Origin: Rotaria macrura
Lineage: Eukaryota; Rotifera; Eurotatoria; Philodinida; Philodinidae
Direction: 5' to 3'
Length of the DNA stretch: 64,000 nt
Assembly (NCBI GenBank): GCA_900239685.1
Contig: OENT01000783.1
Location: forward strand, 1 to 64,000
In this document: one piece after another, positions 33,717 through 47,283 of the stretch
How the letters are laid out: each line of letters begins with the position of its first letter
Numbering within the stretch: the stretch's first letter is position 1
The notes under the pieces: model-generated
What the model saw: the letters and a program-made list of their open reading frames with translations, nothing else
The model's database searches: none
What the model was told of the DNA's origin: nothing
Made by a program: the position numbers and the translations under genes

Positions 33717-36700
33717 TTTTTTCAATTTTTTTCTTGTTTTAAATTTACGAAAGACATCACATCAACATTGCTTGTATGTTTTGCATCCATAGAAATTATT
33801 GCTATTATTATTAGCCGGAGGGTTAATACAAAAAAATAAGTGCCATAAAACACAACCAAGCATCGATTGATGATGGTCAAACATTCACGTTTGTTTTCGA
33901 CAACAGTTATAATGAAAAATTCTCCTTGAACTGTTTTTTTTCTCCTAAATATTCGTTATTATAAAAATTTATTCCATCGACTTATGTTCAATACAATTGC
34001 TTGTATAGACGAGTAAACTATCAATGCTCGTCATATTTGAAAACAAAAAGGATACGTACAAACAACGAATTCAATGAAGAATAACTAATATAATTTCATC
34101 ACTTGATTGATTAGGTTTGCAATGTATAAGTTGAGAATAGTGTTGAATCGAGATTTCTAAATATTTCTCGCTCGATCTCACACATGTCAAGGAATTCCGG
34201 TTCGTTTAAATAGGAAATGATATCTCATAGAGATTAATTGCTTTATCGTTAGTATATCATTTACAGAAGTGTTCAATACAACGATGACAAGTGACATAAC
34301 TTTGAATAATTAGCCGAATGTTTTTCTTCTTCTGTGATTTATTGTTTTGCAAGTCTATCATTCAATTCTAGTATGGCATTTTTCAATGTCTCGGCATATG
34401 TTTTGCTATTAATCTGTTAATATTCAAGCTCGAAGACAACCTTCGACGTGTCTTATCGAAAATAACAACATTTCAACGCGTCTATATTTAATAAATATCT
34501 CAAAATCGTTTACATGATACTTAATGAGTTGTTTTCAAATATTGTCCATGATTTTCATGTTAATATCGATTATTAAAAATTAATAGTCATACTAATTATA
34601 ATATAGTATTCTTCAACTAGTTGCTCATATTTTTAAAAATCGGCTTATTAAAAATTATACAATACATTCTATGAATGAAATGATTTTCTATCAATGTCTT
34701 TAGATCAGCTAATATGTTATCTAGGAACTTTGCAATTGAAAAAATTCGTTTTGTTTAGCCAATAGTATTATTAATAAAAATAATACCTAGTACCTAAGCG
34801 ATTGACTTAGTTTCAATGTACGACAATACGATTAGGATAACTCATTTTCGACAACATGATGAATACTGTTGTTTTTTTTTCTTCTGAACAACGATCCTAT
34901 TCTAATACTCTGTAGAATAGTTGAATAAACGATTGAGAATACTAATTAAATAACGATAGTGTTATGCGAAGGTTTGCTCTTCTTTTTCTTAATGCATTCT
35001 TAATTGTATTATTCAATGATGATAAAATATGAATTTACGTAACATAAAATCGACGCCCTAGATGTGTTATCGTTATTGTTCGTCTTGAGTATACCATGTA
35101 ACAATATGTTGTGATTAAAAATTCAACAAAATTGAAAATACAAACACTAATGATCTTCGCATGGATCGTGGTATCATCAAAATTGTTCCATGCTGTTCGC
35201 ATGAAACATTGATTAATGAGGGAGAAAATGATCCTAGGAACAAATTGATGCACACTGATTCTAAATTAAGAATTAGACTATATAAAAAAATTCTTGACGT
35301 TGATCTTCGAAAAATGACTATTCATCAAAGGTTTTTGTTTATGTTCATACTTTTTTTGGTCAAGCATTATCTTAGAATTAGTATCAATGAATAGGCATGA
35401 GAATTTGGATTCTTTTCAATGTTGTTCTTGATAGATAATTCTCAAGACTTGTATTAATAATGTCTTGGTATAATATATAAACTACTTATGGCATCTCTTG
35501 AGGATTATGGAAAGGAACGATGATGAAATATGTCATAAAATAGAAAGAATAAACCAATCTTTCTGTGATTAGTGATAACAGCTACATCATGTTTCACATT
35601 TTAATCCCGCAGGGGTTATGTGTTAGTAACGTTTTTTGTCAAATCACTATTCATCATATGTATTCCATCCATTGACATCGTCCTTGATAGCCCGAGGCTA
35701 AATAGAAAGAGTAACAATAGTAAAGAAGCACCGTCTTATTGCTCTTTTTTTGTCAATAAAGATCAAGGATATGTGTTTGAGCTGTTTTTACACTTTGAAA
35801 GTAGGCAAATAATCAAATGTCGATATTGAGAGATAAAAACGAATGTATTATTATTATTTTTCTTCTCATGTGGACAAAAAAAGAAGATTAATAGATGATT
35901 TCATCTGTCATTAGCACATTCGAATAGAAACAATGGATAATAGACTTATAATTAACTATGTTCATTATTCAAATGATTCAAAAATATTTCTAAACATCGT
36001 TCGAGTTCTTATTGAATTCGATGATGAAAATGAAATATAATTGTATTGATCACAATCTATTCATTAGATATGCACTAAAAATCGATCAAGTCACTCGAGA
36101 AAATTCTAGTCCATATTTTTTTTAACATTCATTTTGTAATGTATAAATATGTTTGAAAGTTAAGAATCTTATCATATTGATTTCATAACATATAAACACT
36201 TGATTAGTCAAGTGTGTGTAAGCATACAGTTTCTTTCCAAATGCTTGTATTTCATTCATCTTTTCCAGCGATCTCATTGCTTAAGCAAATAAGTGTAGAG
36301 TCATTGAAGAGTATCAAAATAGATTGTGAAGAACGTCTTAATCAACAAGAAGATGCTGATGAATAAATAATTCGATTCCTGATTATTATGCATGCTACTA
36401 CTGCTGGATCAGAAAGAGAAATATTTCTCGTTTTCTAAAGAGTCTAATCTAATAGATGACGGATTATATCGAGTATAGTGGATAGATAGTTGATGATGAT
36501 GATGAGCATCATCATCATCCTCGTCATCTTCATAAACCAATAGGCGGCAAAGTAGTTGTATTTATAGACTATCGTTTTTTTTTGGATAATCGATGAAGGA
36601 CAAGCAAGAAGGAAATAGAAAGAGAGAAATTTGACAAATACAAGAAGTCGAGTGTTAATCATCGTCAAAAACAAGCAATGGAAAAACGATAGAAAAAAAA

Positions 36701-37035
36701 AAGAAAAACAGAGATGAGAGAAAACTAGCGATTTTCTTTAGTGATATCTTATCTTAGTTGGTTGAGTGTTTATGTGGTAGCTTGTCAATCTGCACGACAT
36801 CAGCTCTCTAGTCTTACAAACTGACCGTCAAATAGCATCCAAATATAGATAGATTTAGTACATAAGAAAGAAATCTCTCGAGAGCAGGTGACGACAGCAT
36901 TCCACAACATAGAAATCAAGGAGGGAAAATATGTGTGTCAACAACTCTTTAGAGATATATTGAAGTGTCGCAAAAAGAAATAAGAATAACGACGATAAAT
37001 TTGTATGTTTGCATTTATCACCTACGTATAATAAG
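33717..37035. other. Intergenic between divergent genes
   Basis: Separates the minus-strand LRR gene from the plus-strand stomatin gene and so should hold both promoters. Sequence is AT-rich. About 36494-36529 is a small palindromic GAT/ATC trinucleotide tract. I recognise no gene. Frames at 35161-35394 and 35620-35829 lack motifs. Confidence 0.5.
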
Positions 37036-39697
37036 ATGCTCGATACATCTATGGTTGATGCTGAAACTGGTGGAGCTTCTGGTGCATTCACCTATACGGC
37101 GCAATATGGTGTTAGACGTGCGTCGACTCGACCTGATGTTTATCGAACACAATTCGGTTCCTTAAGTGCTGATGAATATTTAACACCGATGTTACAACCA
37201 CCTCAACGTAGTGATAATAATGTTGCTCGACGTCTCTCTAGAAATTCATTCCTCATTCCACCTCAAACATTCGTACGTCGAGTTACAGACGGTATGTAAA
37301 TCAAGAAAATATCTATTTACCTTATTCTTAGATTTATTGACTTAAGATATGTTTGTTCATTACAACAAAAACGACAACAACAACAGGAAAAAAATAACTT
37401 TAACTCTATTTTCATAGAATAATAGGATAACAAATGATGAAAAACAAATTTTCAAAATCTATCTCTAATTTTGTTGTAGACTTGATGAGTAATAATCCCT
37501 TTTTTTTCAATGTTCCTGAAAAGATGTGATCCGAATAATGTCACGTCTTTAACATGATTTATCTCATGCAGATAACATTCAAACATTATCTGGTTGTATC
37601 TTTAACCTTGTCTCATTTGATGATGATCTTTTAACATTATTAATATTATATCTTAGCTGCTTTTTACAGGCGCAATCACATGTAGTAAAATACTAAAGCT
37701 GAGAGTTGCAAAAGAGCACTGATTGATTGTACGCTCTTTTTTCTTGTTTACTGCTCGTCTTTCTACTAGTTTAATTACCGTATGCTAGAAAAAAAAACAA
37801 TCAACGAATTAGAACCCATTCGGAAAGAAATAACTATTCAATGGTGACATTTGCTAGAGTAGTACTTGACAAAGTTGATGTATATGTATTTAGTATATCT
37901 ACTATATAGGTTGTTGACCATAAAAAACAGAGATTTCTAAATAAAAGGAAAGACTATTGTATATATATATATATATATATATATACTCGATTGTCGAGAA
38001 AGGAGATGTACACGTTTCGTCAATTACATTTACAAATACATCGATATCGGATAAGAGTTAAAGGCAACATTTCGTACATACATTTGATAGAGACCAAATC
38101 CGAAATCGAATAGTAAACAGAAAGAGAAAGGAAAATATTCATCAAGATTAATGCACACTCGTCATAATAAACGATCTGATCATCGAAATTTATCACGAAA
38201 TATCCGACAAGATGATGTTCAGTATTCTATCAATCGTAGTCAACAATTATCAATACCAGTTATGAATCTAGATCCACAGCATATATCGATAATTCATTGT
38301 CGTTCGTATTATTACGGTAAAATTTTCGAATTTTCTTTTTTCAATTCTCAAATTAGATCATCATATGTTGAACGAAATTTTTAAAAAATGAAAATAATCT
38401 CTTCTAAATTTAATTCCATGTTTTCTTCTAGACCTTAAAGACAAACGCGAGCAATCGGGTTACTGTTTTGGTGTTTTAATTGTTCTCAGTTATTTTCTTG
38501 TCATTGTTACATTTCCATTATCTCTATGTTTCTGTCTGAAAGTATGTTTATTAATATCAACGAATTATTTTCATATAATAGTTGTATATATATTTTTTTT
38601 TATAATTAAAAACAACAGGTAGTACAAGAATATGAGAGAGCTGTTATATTTCGACTTGGCCGTATTTTAGCAAGTGGAGCACGTGGTAAGATCAATTTTA
38701 ATATAATAAATGCTTTAGATAAGTTTTGTCTGTATCATCATTTCATGAAATTGAAGGATTTCGAGAGACATCGAATGCAAAATAGTTAGATGTTCAAAAA
38801 CGAAATGATTTATCTCTTAGTCTATAGTCATACGTAAAAGTTCTTTAAACATGCATGTGTAATAGCCGTATGATTTTTATTGATTTAATACTTTTACATA
38901 CCATCACGTTTTGTATCTAATAATAATTCATGTATTTGGTGTAACATAGGACCCGGTTTATTTTTTATTTTACCATGTGTTGACACTTACAGTAAAGTTG
39001 ATCTTCGAACAGTGACTTTCGATGTTCCACCACAAGAAATTCTAACAAAAGATAGCGTGACAGTAGCAGTCGATGCTGTTGTTTATTTTCGTATATTTAA
39101 TGCTGTTATATCAATAACAAATGTTGAAGATGCAGCTAAATCAACAAAACTTTTAGCAGCAACAACACTTCGAAATGTAATTCTTAGTGTTTTTTTTGTC
39201 AAAGTTTATATTCGTATTAATTATGTAATGTAGGTTTTAGGTACTAAAACACTTCATGAAATTCTTGCCGAACGAGACAAAATCGATACTGTTATTCAAG
39301 TATGAATTATGATTTTCCTTGATATTTGTTTGAATTAATTTTGCTACTTTGATTTTCTTATTTCAAGACAAGTCTTGATGAAGCAACTGATCCTTGGGGT
39401 GTTAAAGTTGAACGTGTTGAAGTAAAAGATGTTCGTCTACCTGTAGCATTACAAAAGGCGATGGCAGCCGAAGCTGAAGCGACGCGAGATGCACGCGCTA
39501 AAATCATTGCAGCTGAAGGTGAAAGGAACGCAAGTCGTGGTTTGAAGGAAGCAGCTGATACTATTCAGGAATCACCTATTGCTATGCAATTACGATATTT
39601 ACAAACATTAACACAAATAGCTGCTGAGCGTAATTCAACAATTGTCTTTCCCATTCCTATTGAACTTTTACAAGTTGTATCACCTAGTCGCCGATAA
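37036..39697 (+). CDS. Stomatin-family (SPFH/Band 7) membrane protein with two alternative first exons
   Basis: Exons: 1a 37036-37291 or 1b 38151-38316, then common exons 38432-38541, 38619-38685, 38950-39176, 39234-39299 and 39368-39697. The predicted proteins are 351 aa (1a) or 321 aa (1b). The first common exon encodes the hydrophobic hairpin that inserts in the inner membrane leaflet (YCFGVLIVLSYFLVIVTFPL). Then come the stomatin hallmarks YERAVIFRLGRI, GPGLFFILPCVDTYSKVDLR, VPPQEILTKDSVTVAVDAVVYF, ATTLRNVLGTKTL and ESPIAMQLRYLQTL. Stomatins oligomerise at lipid rafts and regulate ion channels. ATG choices are the first in-frame ATG of each first exon. Both first exons end after one base of a Gly codon and splice in frame. 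Introns other than those around the first exons are 57-264 nt. Confidence 0.93.
37960..37984. repeat. TA microsatellite
   Basis: A pure TA run between the two alternative first exons of the stomatin gene, about 165 bp upstream of exon 1b. Confidence 0.9.
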
Positions 39698-42600
39698 TCT
39701 TCAGTTTTCTTTTTTCAAAATAATAAAAATTGCTATACTATTTATACGTTCATTACGCCTCTACATCGATTGAAATTGGAAAAACAATCAATCGATAATT
39801 CATATGTATCTGTCATGTTCCTTGTACGTAATGCTATAGTTCATCATTAGATCGAACCTTTCACTTAACTAAAGATAATTCCTCTAAAATAAAATAAAAA
39901 CTAACTAAAGTCTGATTTTTTACACACGTATTCATGGTCCATGTTCTGTGTGATCAGTAGAGCATACTGATACTGACGCCGGAAGCCTGTGCACTCGGAT
40001 GTTATTTGAATTGTTTTCGATAGGAAAACGATAGAAATCTTCGCTTTTCACTTTTTGATATTCAAGACGCAAGAACATACTTTCATAGAGAAAAATGCAA
40101 AGATCCTTATTTTTTGCATTCTTGAAATCAACATTGCAACTGATTTGATTCATGTAATGTTTTCAATCTTTGTGCGAACTTTTTCTTTGAGTCGGATAAA
40201 TCAGTCTGTGTCAGCGACGGGTAGCTCTAAAAATTAACTCAGTCAAAAAGTCATTTGGACAACGAAAAGAAAGTTCGGAACTTGTAAACTACTATTGGAA
40301 CACAGCATGCGAAATAAAAACGAAGTTCGAGCTACCAATTGTAGACAAGGGAAAACAAGCAATATAATCCTATGGGAATTTTTGTAAATCCAGCTTGATT
40401 TTCAAAAGATTCTCTGTGAATCGATCTTAGAATTTTCCTCGATGAAAATATGCTCTTAGGTCTTGGCTATGAAAAGATGAAAGAGCACAGCTTCTCTTTT
40501 TATCGAATAAATATCGTCATTATGTTTCAACTCTAGTAATATCTGTCTTGATTTTTCATGAACTGTTGCCGATTAAACATCTATGTCTGTTTTGATTACA
40601 CAAAATCTAGTTTGAATTCGTTTCAAATAAGTTCATTGATTGAAGTCAAAACATAACATGTAGATTCTTTTATCAATTAAAATTCTATAGTGACAATTTC
40701 GTCTTTCATTAGAACACAATCGTTTGAGATTGGAATTTGTACGGTACAAGATTTGATAAAATCTTCTCTTTTGATCCCTTTGTTTTGGTCATCATATTAA
40801 TATTTTAACATTCTCTTTGACATAATAGATAGGATGTCGCTCAAGCAATTGACTTCCATCATATATTAACACGGCCAAGGATGAGCGCTCTCGTCTAGGG
40901 AAGCTTTAGAATTGGAAATCAACAGAGACCGTTCCAATAATCGGAAGTATGTTATCAACAAAATATCTAACTTGTTGTAAACAATGACAGAAGTGATGTA
41001 AACCCCCCGATTTTTCTCCTCATACAGGTTGAAATTAAAATCCATCAACGAGTTTCATCCAAAACGTACATTTCTTTTACGTTTTTACATTCCATGATTG
41101 TGTGAAAAATAGTCCGAAGGTTTTATGAGATTTTAGTGTAAAAATACAACTAAGATACTGTAAGATAAGATTGTCTTTATGGTACTCATAAATCAGAAAA
41201 AAAGAGCATTTTTGTCTTCACAGTTTGAAATGGTCACTTATAAAACCTTCTTCTGCATAAATTAAAAAAATATTGAAATCTAGTAACGATCAATATTTTA
41301 AGCTTCTATTTTTGATGAAGTAAAACTGAATCAGAAGCGACCTGATATTCTAAGAGGTTGTTAGCAGCTTAACTACTTTTGAATGCAACATTCATTCGAA
41401 TTCTCCGGTCATTTGTATAAAAATGATTTACTCATGGCCACTCTAAAACAGATTGAATATTTTTGAAATTCCATTACGGTTACTATGTATTGAATAGCTC
41501 TGATGCAGTTGAAGAGAGATAGATGACATTTTCACAAGTGATAAATCTAAACGAGTTCTATCTATAATAAAAATTTCCGAAAGTTTACTTGCATTACAAA
41601 GACTAAAATCTCAAAGACTGAAATTACCTAACGCATGACCATGCCGATATATGTTGGAAATTACGGGGACATCATCAAGTCAGAGAACCAATTTTTTTCG
41701 TTTTACGGAATCGAAATCAGACAAAGTGCAGATAAAATCGGTGTGATTCAACTTGAAAGACGGTTAGAGTCGATCAGAGAAACCAGCCGACCCGATTCTG
41801 ATTTATCGCTTGATTTTATTGAGCTTTCATAAAAATCGATTCTGCCAATTTTCAACCAGTCGGATTAGACCGGTTTAAGTTTTTTCTGATTGGTTCCAAC
41901 CTTGAATATAGCTCAGTCATGTTCAGTTTCTGCTTCATGTCAAGCCAGTTATCGTCATAGTAGATATATATCTATCTGACTTTCTGTTCATCTGCTCTCG
42001 ATAGATGAGTTTAAGTCAAGTGAATGTTCGTCTTTTTCATAAACCTATTTTAGATTTCAATGACAAGTACTGTGAATCAAAAATCGATTCATTGGACCCT
42101 AGAATTGCAGAATACACATATGAAAACATATGAACAGAAAATAAAGTCGTTTTTTCTTGCCACAAATCCTGAAATTTCTTATGAGATGCCAGAATAAGTT
42201 CAAGAGAGACGAGGATGGCAGAGGGTGATTAGCTGAAAGTGAAGTACCGATTAGATGAACATGAAAAATTTTCAACAACAACGGCATAAGAAACATATCC
42301 AAAGTCAACGCAGCAGATAGGTATGACGTAGCTCTGGAACCACGATTTCGATAAGAGAGACGGAAGAGGATTAACTCTCAGCTTCCTAACCAACAGATTG
42401 CACAGTTGAAAAATCTCGTCATGGAGCTTAAATATCCTTCAGATGAGCAATAGGTTGATCCTCAAAACTAGCTACTGAATCACACGGTTCTCAAATTTAA
42501 CGATTCAGAGACTAAAGTCTCTTATAAGAATCCCGGCTGCTCCGTTCAGTTACTCTGTAATTACAAGAGATCAGTCCATCTGACCCTTCAGTCAATCCGA

Positions 42601-43619
42601 TCATAATATGTACCATAAAAGTCATCATTTGTGTCTCAGAAATAGCCATTAGTGCCATTGTAATTGTTAATTGTGGCATGAAAATGGTCATTTGTACCAG
42701 GTGTTACAGATAGACAGACCCATATGAATTAGTTGATGAACCCTAGTCTTATAGTCTCGGGAATAGTTAATTGAATAGAAGTATGTTCTCTCGATTTGAA
42801 TTGAAATATTTCCACTATTTCCGATCATTGGTCGTCAAAGTCTCAACCAGTATATTTTTTAATTGAATTATTCAAATTTTCCATTTTAGATTACAACACT
42901 GATTAATCTAATAAAAGTAACATTTTTGTTTTAATAGTTTTATATTTCATAGATTAAAGTAGCTAACGACAATTCTAAACATCTTAAAGAAACGAACTCA
43001 ATCATCCTATAGACGTTCTAGGTTTTATACGATGTGACTTCGAATTTTTGCCATGATCAATCTGAAGTACGTTGTGAATGGCTATCGATATGATTAGTGT
43101 AGTTATTCAAGCAAATCCTGTATACACACACGACTGCTCGCATCATCGTCACTTCGAATCCACGGTTTGATTTCCACAATCACCTAACTTTTTATGAATA
43201 AGAGTGTTGTTTGCGTTGTTTTAACTTTTCTTTCAGTATTTCTTTTGATCCATTGTGCGTAGTTTCAATGAAAACTATCAAAAGTTCTTTTTGTTTTTGT
43301 AATTCTTAATAAACATATAAATAAAATACAACAGACACTTTTTATTGACTTCATGGAAACTCTGATTTTTTCATCGCAGCTACATGTAATTGCGTCACAG
43401 TCTCACTCTAACTGAATAACGGACATTAATAGTGACAACCATAAAACTAAAAAGGCATTAAAAAAAGTGAGCCCATGACAGGAAGAAAAAAAAAACAAGT
43501 GAAAAACGCGATGCTTAGGCAAATATTTTCCGTGCGAGAAAAAATGTGTCTTCTCCATTACATCCTTAGACATTTCTCTCTTCTGACGACAAAAAACATT
43601 GAAGCGTAAGAAAGGTAGC
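39698..43619. other. Intergenic, no gene recognised
   Basis: Nearly 4 kb of AT-rich sequence. Open frames such as 41635-41832 (plus), 42099-42308 and 43403-43621 (minus) are short and featureless. The segment 41730-41900 has repeated 'cgattctg/gaaaccag' words but no clear repeat structure. Confidence 0.5.
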
Positions 43620-46600
43620 ATGTCTTCAATTAACCAAGCGACTGCAGTTATTTCAGTAGGAAATACTGATGATTTATGTACAAATGATAATTCTGTTTCA
43701 TTTCATAATGAAATAAACTCGTCCGTGAAAAACAATAATGAAATTGAATCAATAGAATGCTCGACTTTCATGAAGCGTACACGATCGAAACTATCTGAAA
43801 ATTTCATTATCTTATGGTTGGATTCTAGTATGGTGGAAAATGACAATCACCACCAAGATTCAATTATTCGGCTTGAACAGTTAACAAAATTCTTTAAAAC
43901 GTTTACTAATATTGATACGTGCATCGAGTTTATGAAAAAGATTGAATATGACAAAGTAGTACTCATTTTAACGAACAAAGTTGATATTACTACGATTCCG
44001 GTCATCAATGATATCATACAAGTTGATTCAATCTATATTTATTGGAATGGAACAATTCAAGCAGAACAAAGTTTATTAGAATACAAAAAGGTAAGAGGCA
44101 TATTCACCGGCATTACGATGCTTTGCAATCAACTTCAACGAAACCTTTGGCAGTATGAACAGGATTTTCAATCAATAAGCATCATGTCGTACGATTCTAC
44201 AGTTGATACGAAAGAACATGATCAAAAATCATTTCTATATTCTATAGTATTTAAAGAAATTCTTCTGGATATGAATTACAATCAAGAAGTAGGAATGAAA
44301 TTTTTAAAATTGTATCACAACTTTAATATAGATGATCGAGTCGATTTGAGTAGGATTGATGATATCGAGAAAATGTATATCCAACATTCTCCTATTGGAT
44401 TTTACATTGAAATGCCATTTGTTAATACTATAATTAACAGAGCATTCAGAACTCACGATGTTGCTAGTTTAATCCGAATGGGATGTTATTTGAAAAATCT
44501 TCATTGTCAAATCGAGCAAATTCATTCAACAATCGATAAAACTAAATCGTTAGTCGCGTATCGAGGGCAAAGGATTTCAAATGATGATTTTGAGATGTTG
44601 ACGAAGAGCATAGGAAGGCTTTTATCATTCAATAGCATTTCGACCGTAACTCTCGATCGAAAAGTTGCGTTGAAATGCGTCGATAATGTTTGCAATGATC
44701 CAGACGTATTTGGAATTCTCTTTGAGATGGAAATCGATCCATCGATCGTTAAAACTCCATTTGTTCCATTGAAAATGTTTTTCGATTGTGCGGCTTGTGA
44801 AAAAGAAGTTCTCTTGTCAATGAATACAATGTTTATTGTAACCAATGTTGAAAGCCTGGGCGATCGCTTGTGGAATGTGAAGATGATAATGGTGGATGAG
44901 GCTGATAATCAACTCAAGGAACTTACATATCGTTTGCGTGAAAAAATCGAAGGTTCCAATGAGTTAGAACGTCTTGGAAATTTATTACTTGAAATGGATC
45001 AGTTGGATCAAATTGATAAAATCTACATTGCACTAGTTGAAACATTATCCTGTGATTATTCAAAAGAATTGGGACATATTTCTAATAAAATCACAAATAA
45101 CCTCGTTGTTAAAGGTAATCTGGAAAAGGCGCTGTTATTTTTTGGAAAATCACTTGATATCAGATGCAAATATTTGCCATCAAACGATTCAAATTTGATT
45201 ACCGACTACAGCAATATTGCTTTAGTGTACAATAACATGAAAAATTATTCGCAAGCACTCTCATTTTATGAAAAATCACTTGAAATACAGAAGACAATCA
45301 TGCCACCCATGTATTCTGACTTGCTGAATACCTATACAGAAATGGCCTTGATATGTCATAGTATGGATGATTATCTAAAAGAATTTTCTTGTTACGAAAA
45401 TATACTTCAGATTCAATTAGAATCTTTTCCATTAGATGATTTTAGATTGATTGATACATACGAGAATATAGCTCGGGTATGTTGTTCAATGAATGATTAC
45501 TTACGTGCAATACCATATTATAAGAAGGCTCTTAAAATTCAACGAATACATCTTCCAGCTGATCATTTATCATTAGCGGCTACATACAATAAAATCGGTC
45601 GAGCACATGCTGCTAGAAAATACTATTCACTTGCTCGAGATAGCTATCAACAAGTGCTTAAAATTCAAAAGAATATTCTTCCATCGAATCATCTCTTATT
45701 AGGTGAAACCTATAATAATATCGGAGAAATGTCTCGATTAACAGGAGATTTCTCAGATGCATTGCAATGTTTTGAGAAGGCATTACCAATTCAGGAAAAA
45801 ATACTTGAATCGAATCATCCATTATTAGTCAGGACAAAAACTAATATGGAACAAATTCGAAATTCTATGAAGGACATGAGCAAAGTAGTTTCAAGTTTGC
45901 AAAACATTCATAAACTCAAATCAAAATCATTACTATCAATTGATCTATTTTTGGATATTGCGACTGCAAACGATAATAAGATGAATTTCTTATGCAACGA
46001 CTTTCAACGATTTGAAAAAGTTACTGAAGAGCATGCTACTGAACACTTACCAGTAGTTGACAATGAAAAACGACATGAGACAATAGTTGACGCGCCGTAA
46101 GTTCATCCAAGTATTTTACATGAAATTTCAGACGTTCTAACTAGGTGGATCTATCCTGTTCTTCTGATTCTTGCGTCATACGAAAAATCATTATTGTATT
46201 CCATTTTGAACGACATCACTGATGGTCATCTCATGTTGCCAATACAAATAGATGAATTGAATGATAAATTAAAATCATGCCAACAAATGAATTCCGTTAT
46301 ACTCGATGTAGCATCGATTTCAATCGATGAACGAAAACAAATTATCAATGAAATATCATCATTTGATAATATAAACTCAATATATCTATGCGGAAAACCA
46401 CCCGAAACTAAGAAAGAACTTAATGAGTTTTGTAATCAATTCGACAAAGTATGTGTATTCTGTGACGATGAAGAGAAAATAGCTGTGCAATGGGTGTTGG
46501 ACACAGCTAGTTATTGCCGAAAATTGGGTAATGAATATGCTGGAACATGCCATAAAGATATTGCTCGAGAACATTTTCAACGAGGAGTTCAACTTTATGA

Positions 46601-46646
46601 GCGACTCAAACAATTCATCGGAAATAAACGATCAGTGGAATCATGA
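43620..46646 (+). CDS. Arginine ADP-ribosyltransferase (ART) with TPR array and flanking receiver-like domains
   Basis: Two exons, 43620-46096 and 46145-46646, joined by a 48-nt GT-AG intron, give 992 aa. The N-terminal ~200 residues form an alpha/beta receiver-like module common in bdelloid ART proteins (FIILWLDSS...KVVLILTNK...VDSIYIYWN). The ART domain shows the R-S-ExE signature: Arg315 in VAYRGQR, the FNSIST strand with Ser341, and Glu394/Glu396 in CEKEVLL, with both glutamates of an arginine-specific transferase. About seven kinesin-light-chain-type 42-residue TPRs follow (YSQALSFYEKSLEIQ, DYLRAIPYYKKALKIQ, DFSDALQCFEKALPIQ). The second exon adds a tail resembling the N-terminal module (SVILDVAS...INSIYLCGKP...KVCVFCDDE). 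It probably transfers ADP-ribose from NAD to protein arginines. No signal peptide is visible. ATG 43620 is the first methionine codon in frame. Confidence 0.88.
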
Positions 46647-46782
46647 ACATTCACGTTCTTATCAATGAATATGAAATAACTTTATTGACACATTTTTTTT
46701 TCTTCACTTTAATAATCATGAATACTTATTATCTTTTATCAATATAAATTTATATAATGACTATTTTAACTATTTAGATTTT

Positions 46783-47283
46783 ATGACATCAATCAGTACA
46801 AAAGTATTAACTCTTTTTGACCCTGATGATAACTATGAATGGTGCTGTTATCAATTTGATAATAGGGTATTCATTCGTTTCATCGATTCTCATCTATGTC
46901 GATGTCATGTATGTGCTCATGTTGTCAATCAAGATATGGATGTTCATTTCTTCTTTCCTGATACTAAATTACCAACGATAATGAACTGGCCAGATGAGCA
47001 CAACGACAGTCGCAAGTATATTTATTGTCGTGATAAACAGTCAATTAAAAGAATCATAGATGAATACGGAAAACGCGTCGCATACAAATTATTCCTTGTT
47101 AATGAATTGGACTTTGAAATTGGTCATGTTCAAGTAGCAGTGTTAGTTGCATTAGCCAGGCGACAACCAGCTGAATCAGCTGCTTGCGATGACGTAGCAT
47201 CCAAAGCTGTAGCACAATTAGAACATTTAATTTTTATGGCAAAAAAACTGATGACTGATCAATTGGGTGAAGAAGCAGTCTAA
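46783..47283 (+). CDS. Orphan protein, 166 aa
   Basis: A single open frame 137 bp downstream of the ART-TPR gene on the same strand. The N-terminal half is rich in aromatic residues and Cys/His (NYEWCCYQFDN, HLCRCHVCAHVV), and the C-terminal third is a long Ala-rich amphipathic helix ending QLGEEAV. The Cys/His cluster may bind metal. No signal peptide or membrane segment. I do not recognise the family. Composition and length exceed chance for AT-rich sequence, so I think it is expressed. An upstream 5' exon is possible because ATTTAG precedes the ATG by a few bases. Confidence 0.6.
   Translation: MTSISTKVLTLFDPDDNYEWCCYQFDNRVFIRFIDSHLCRCHVCAHVVNQDMDVHFFFPDTKLPTIMNWPDEHNDSRKYIYCRDKQSIKRIIDEYGKRVAYKLFLVNELDFEIGHVQVAVLVALARRQPAESAACDDVASKAVAQLEHLIFMAKKLMTDQLGEEAV

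Noticed and set aside
41635..41832. 65-aa plus-strand frame
   Set aside because: Short, with no start context, motif or splice partner. Surrounding sequence shows no coding bias.
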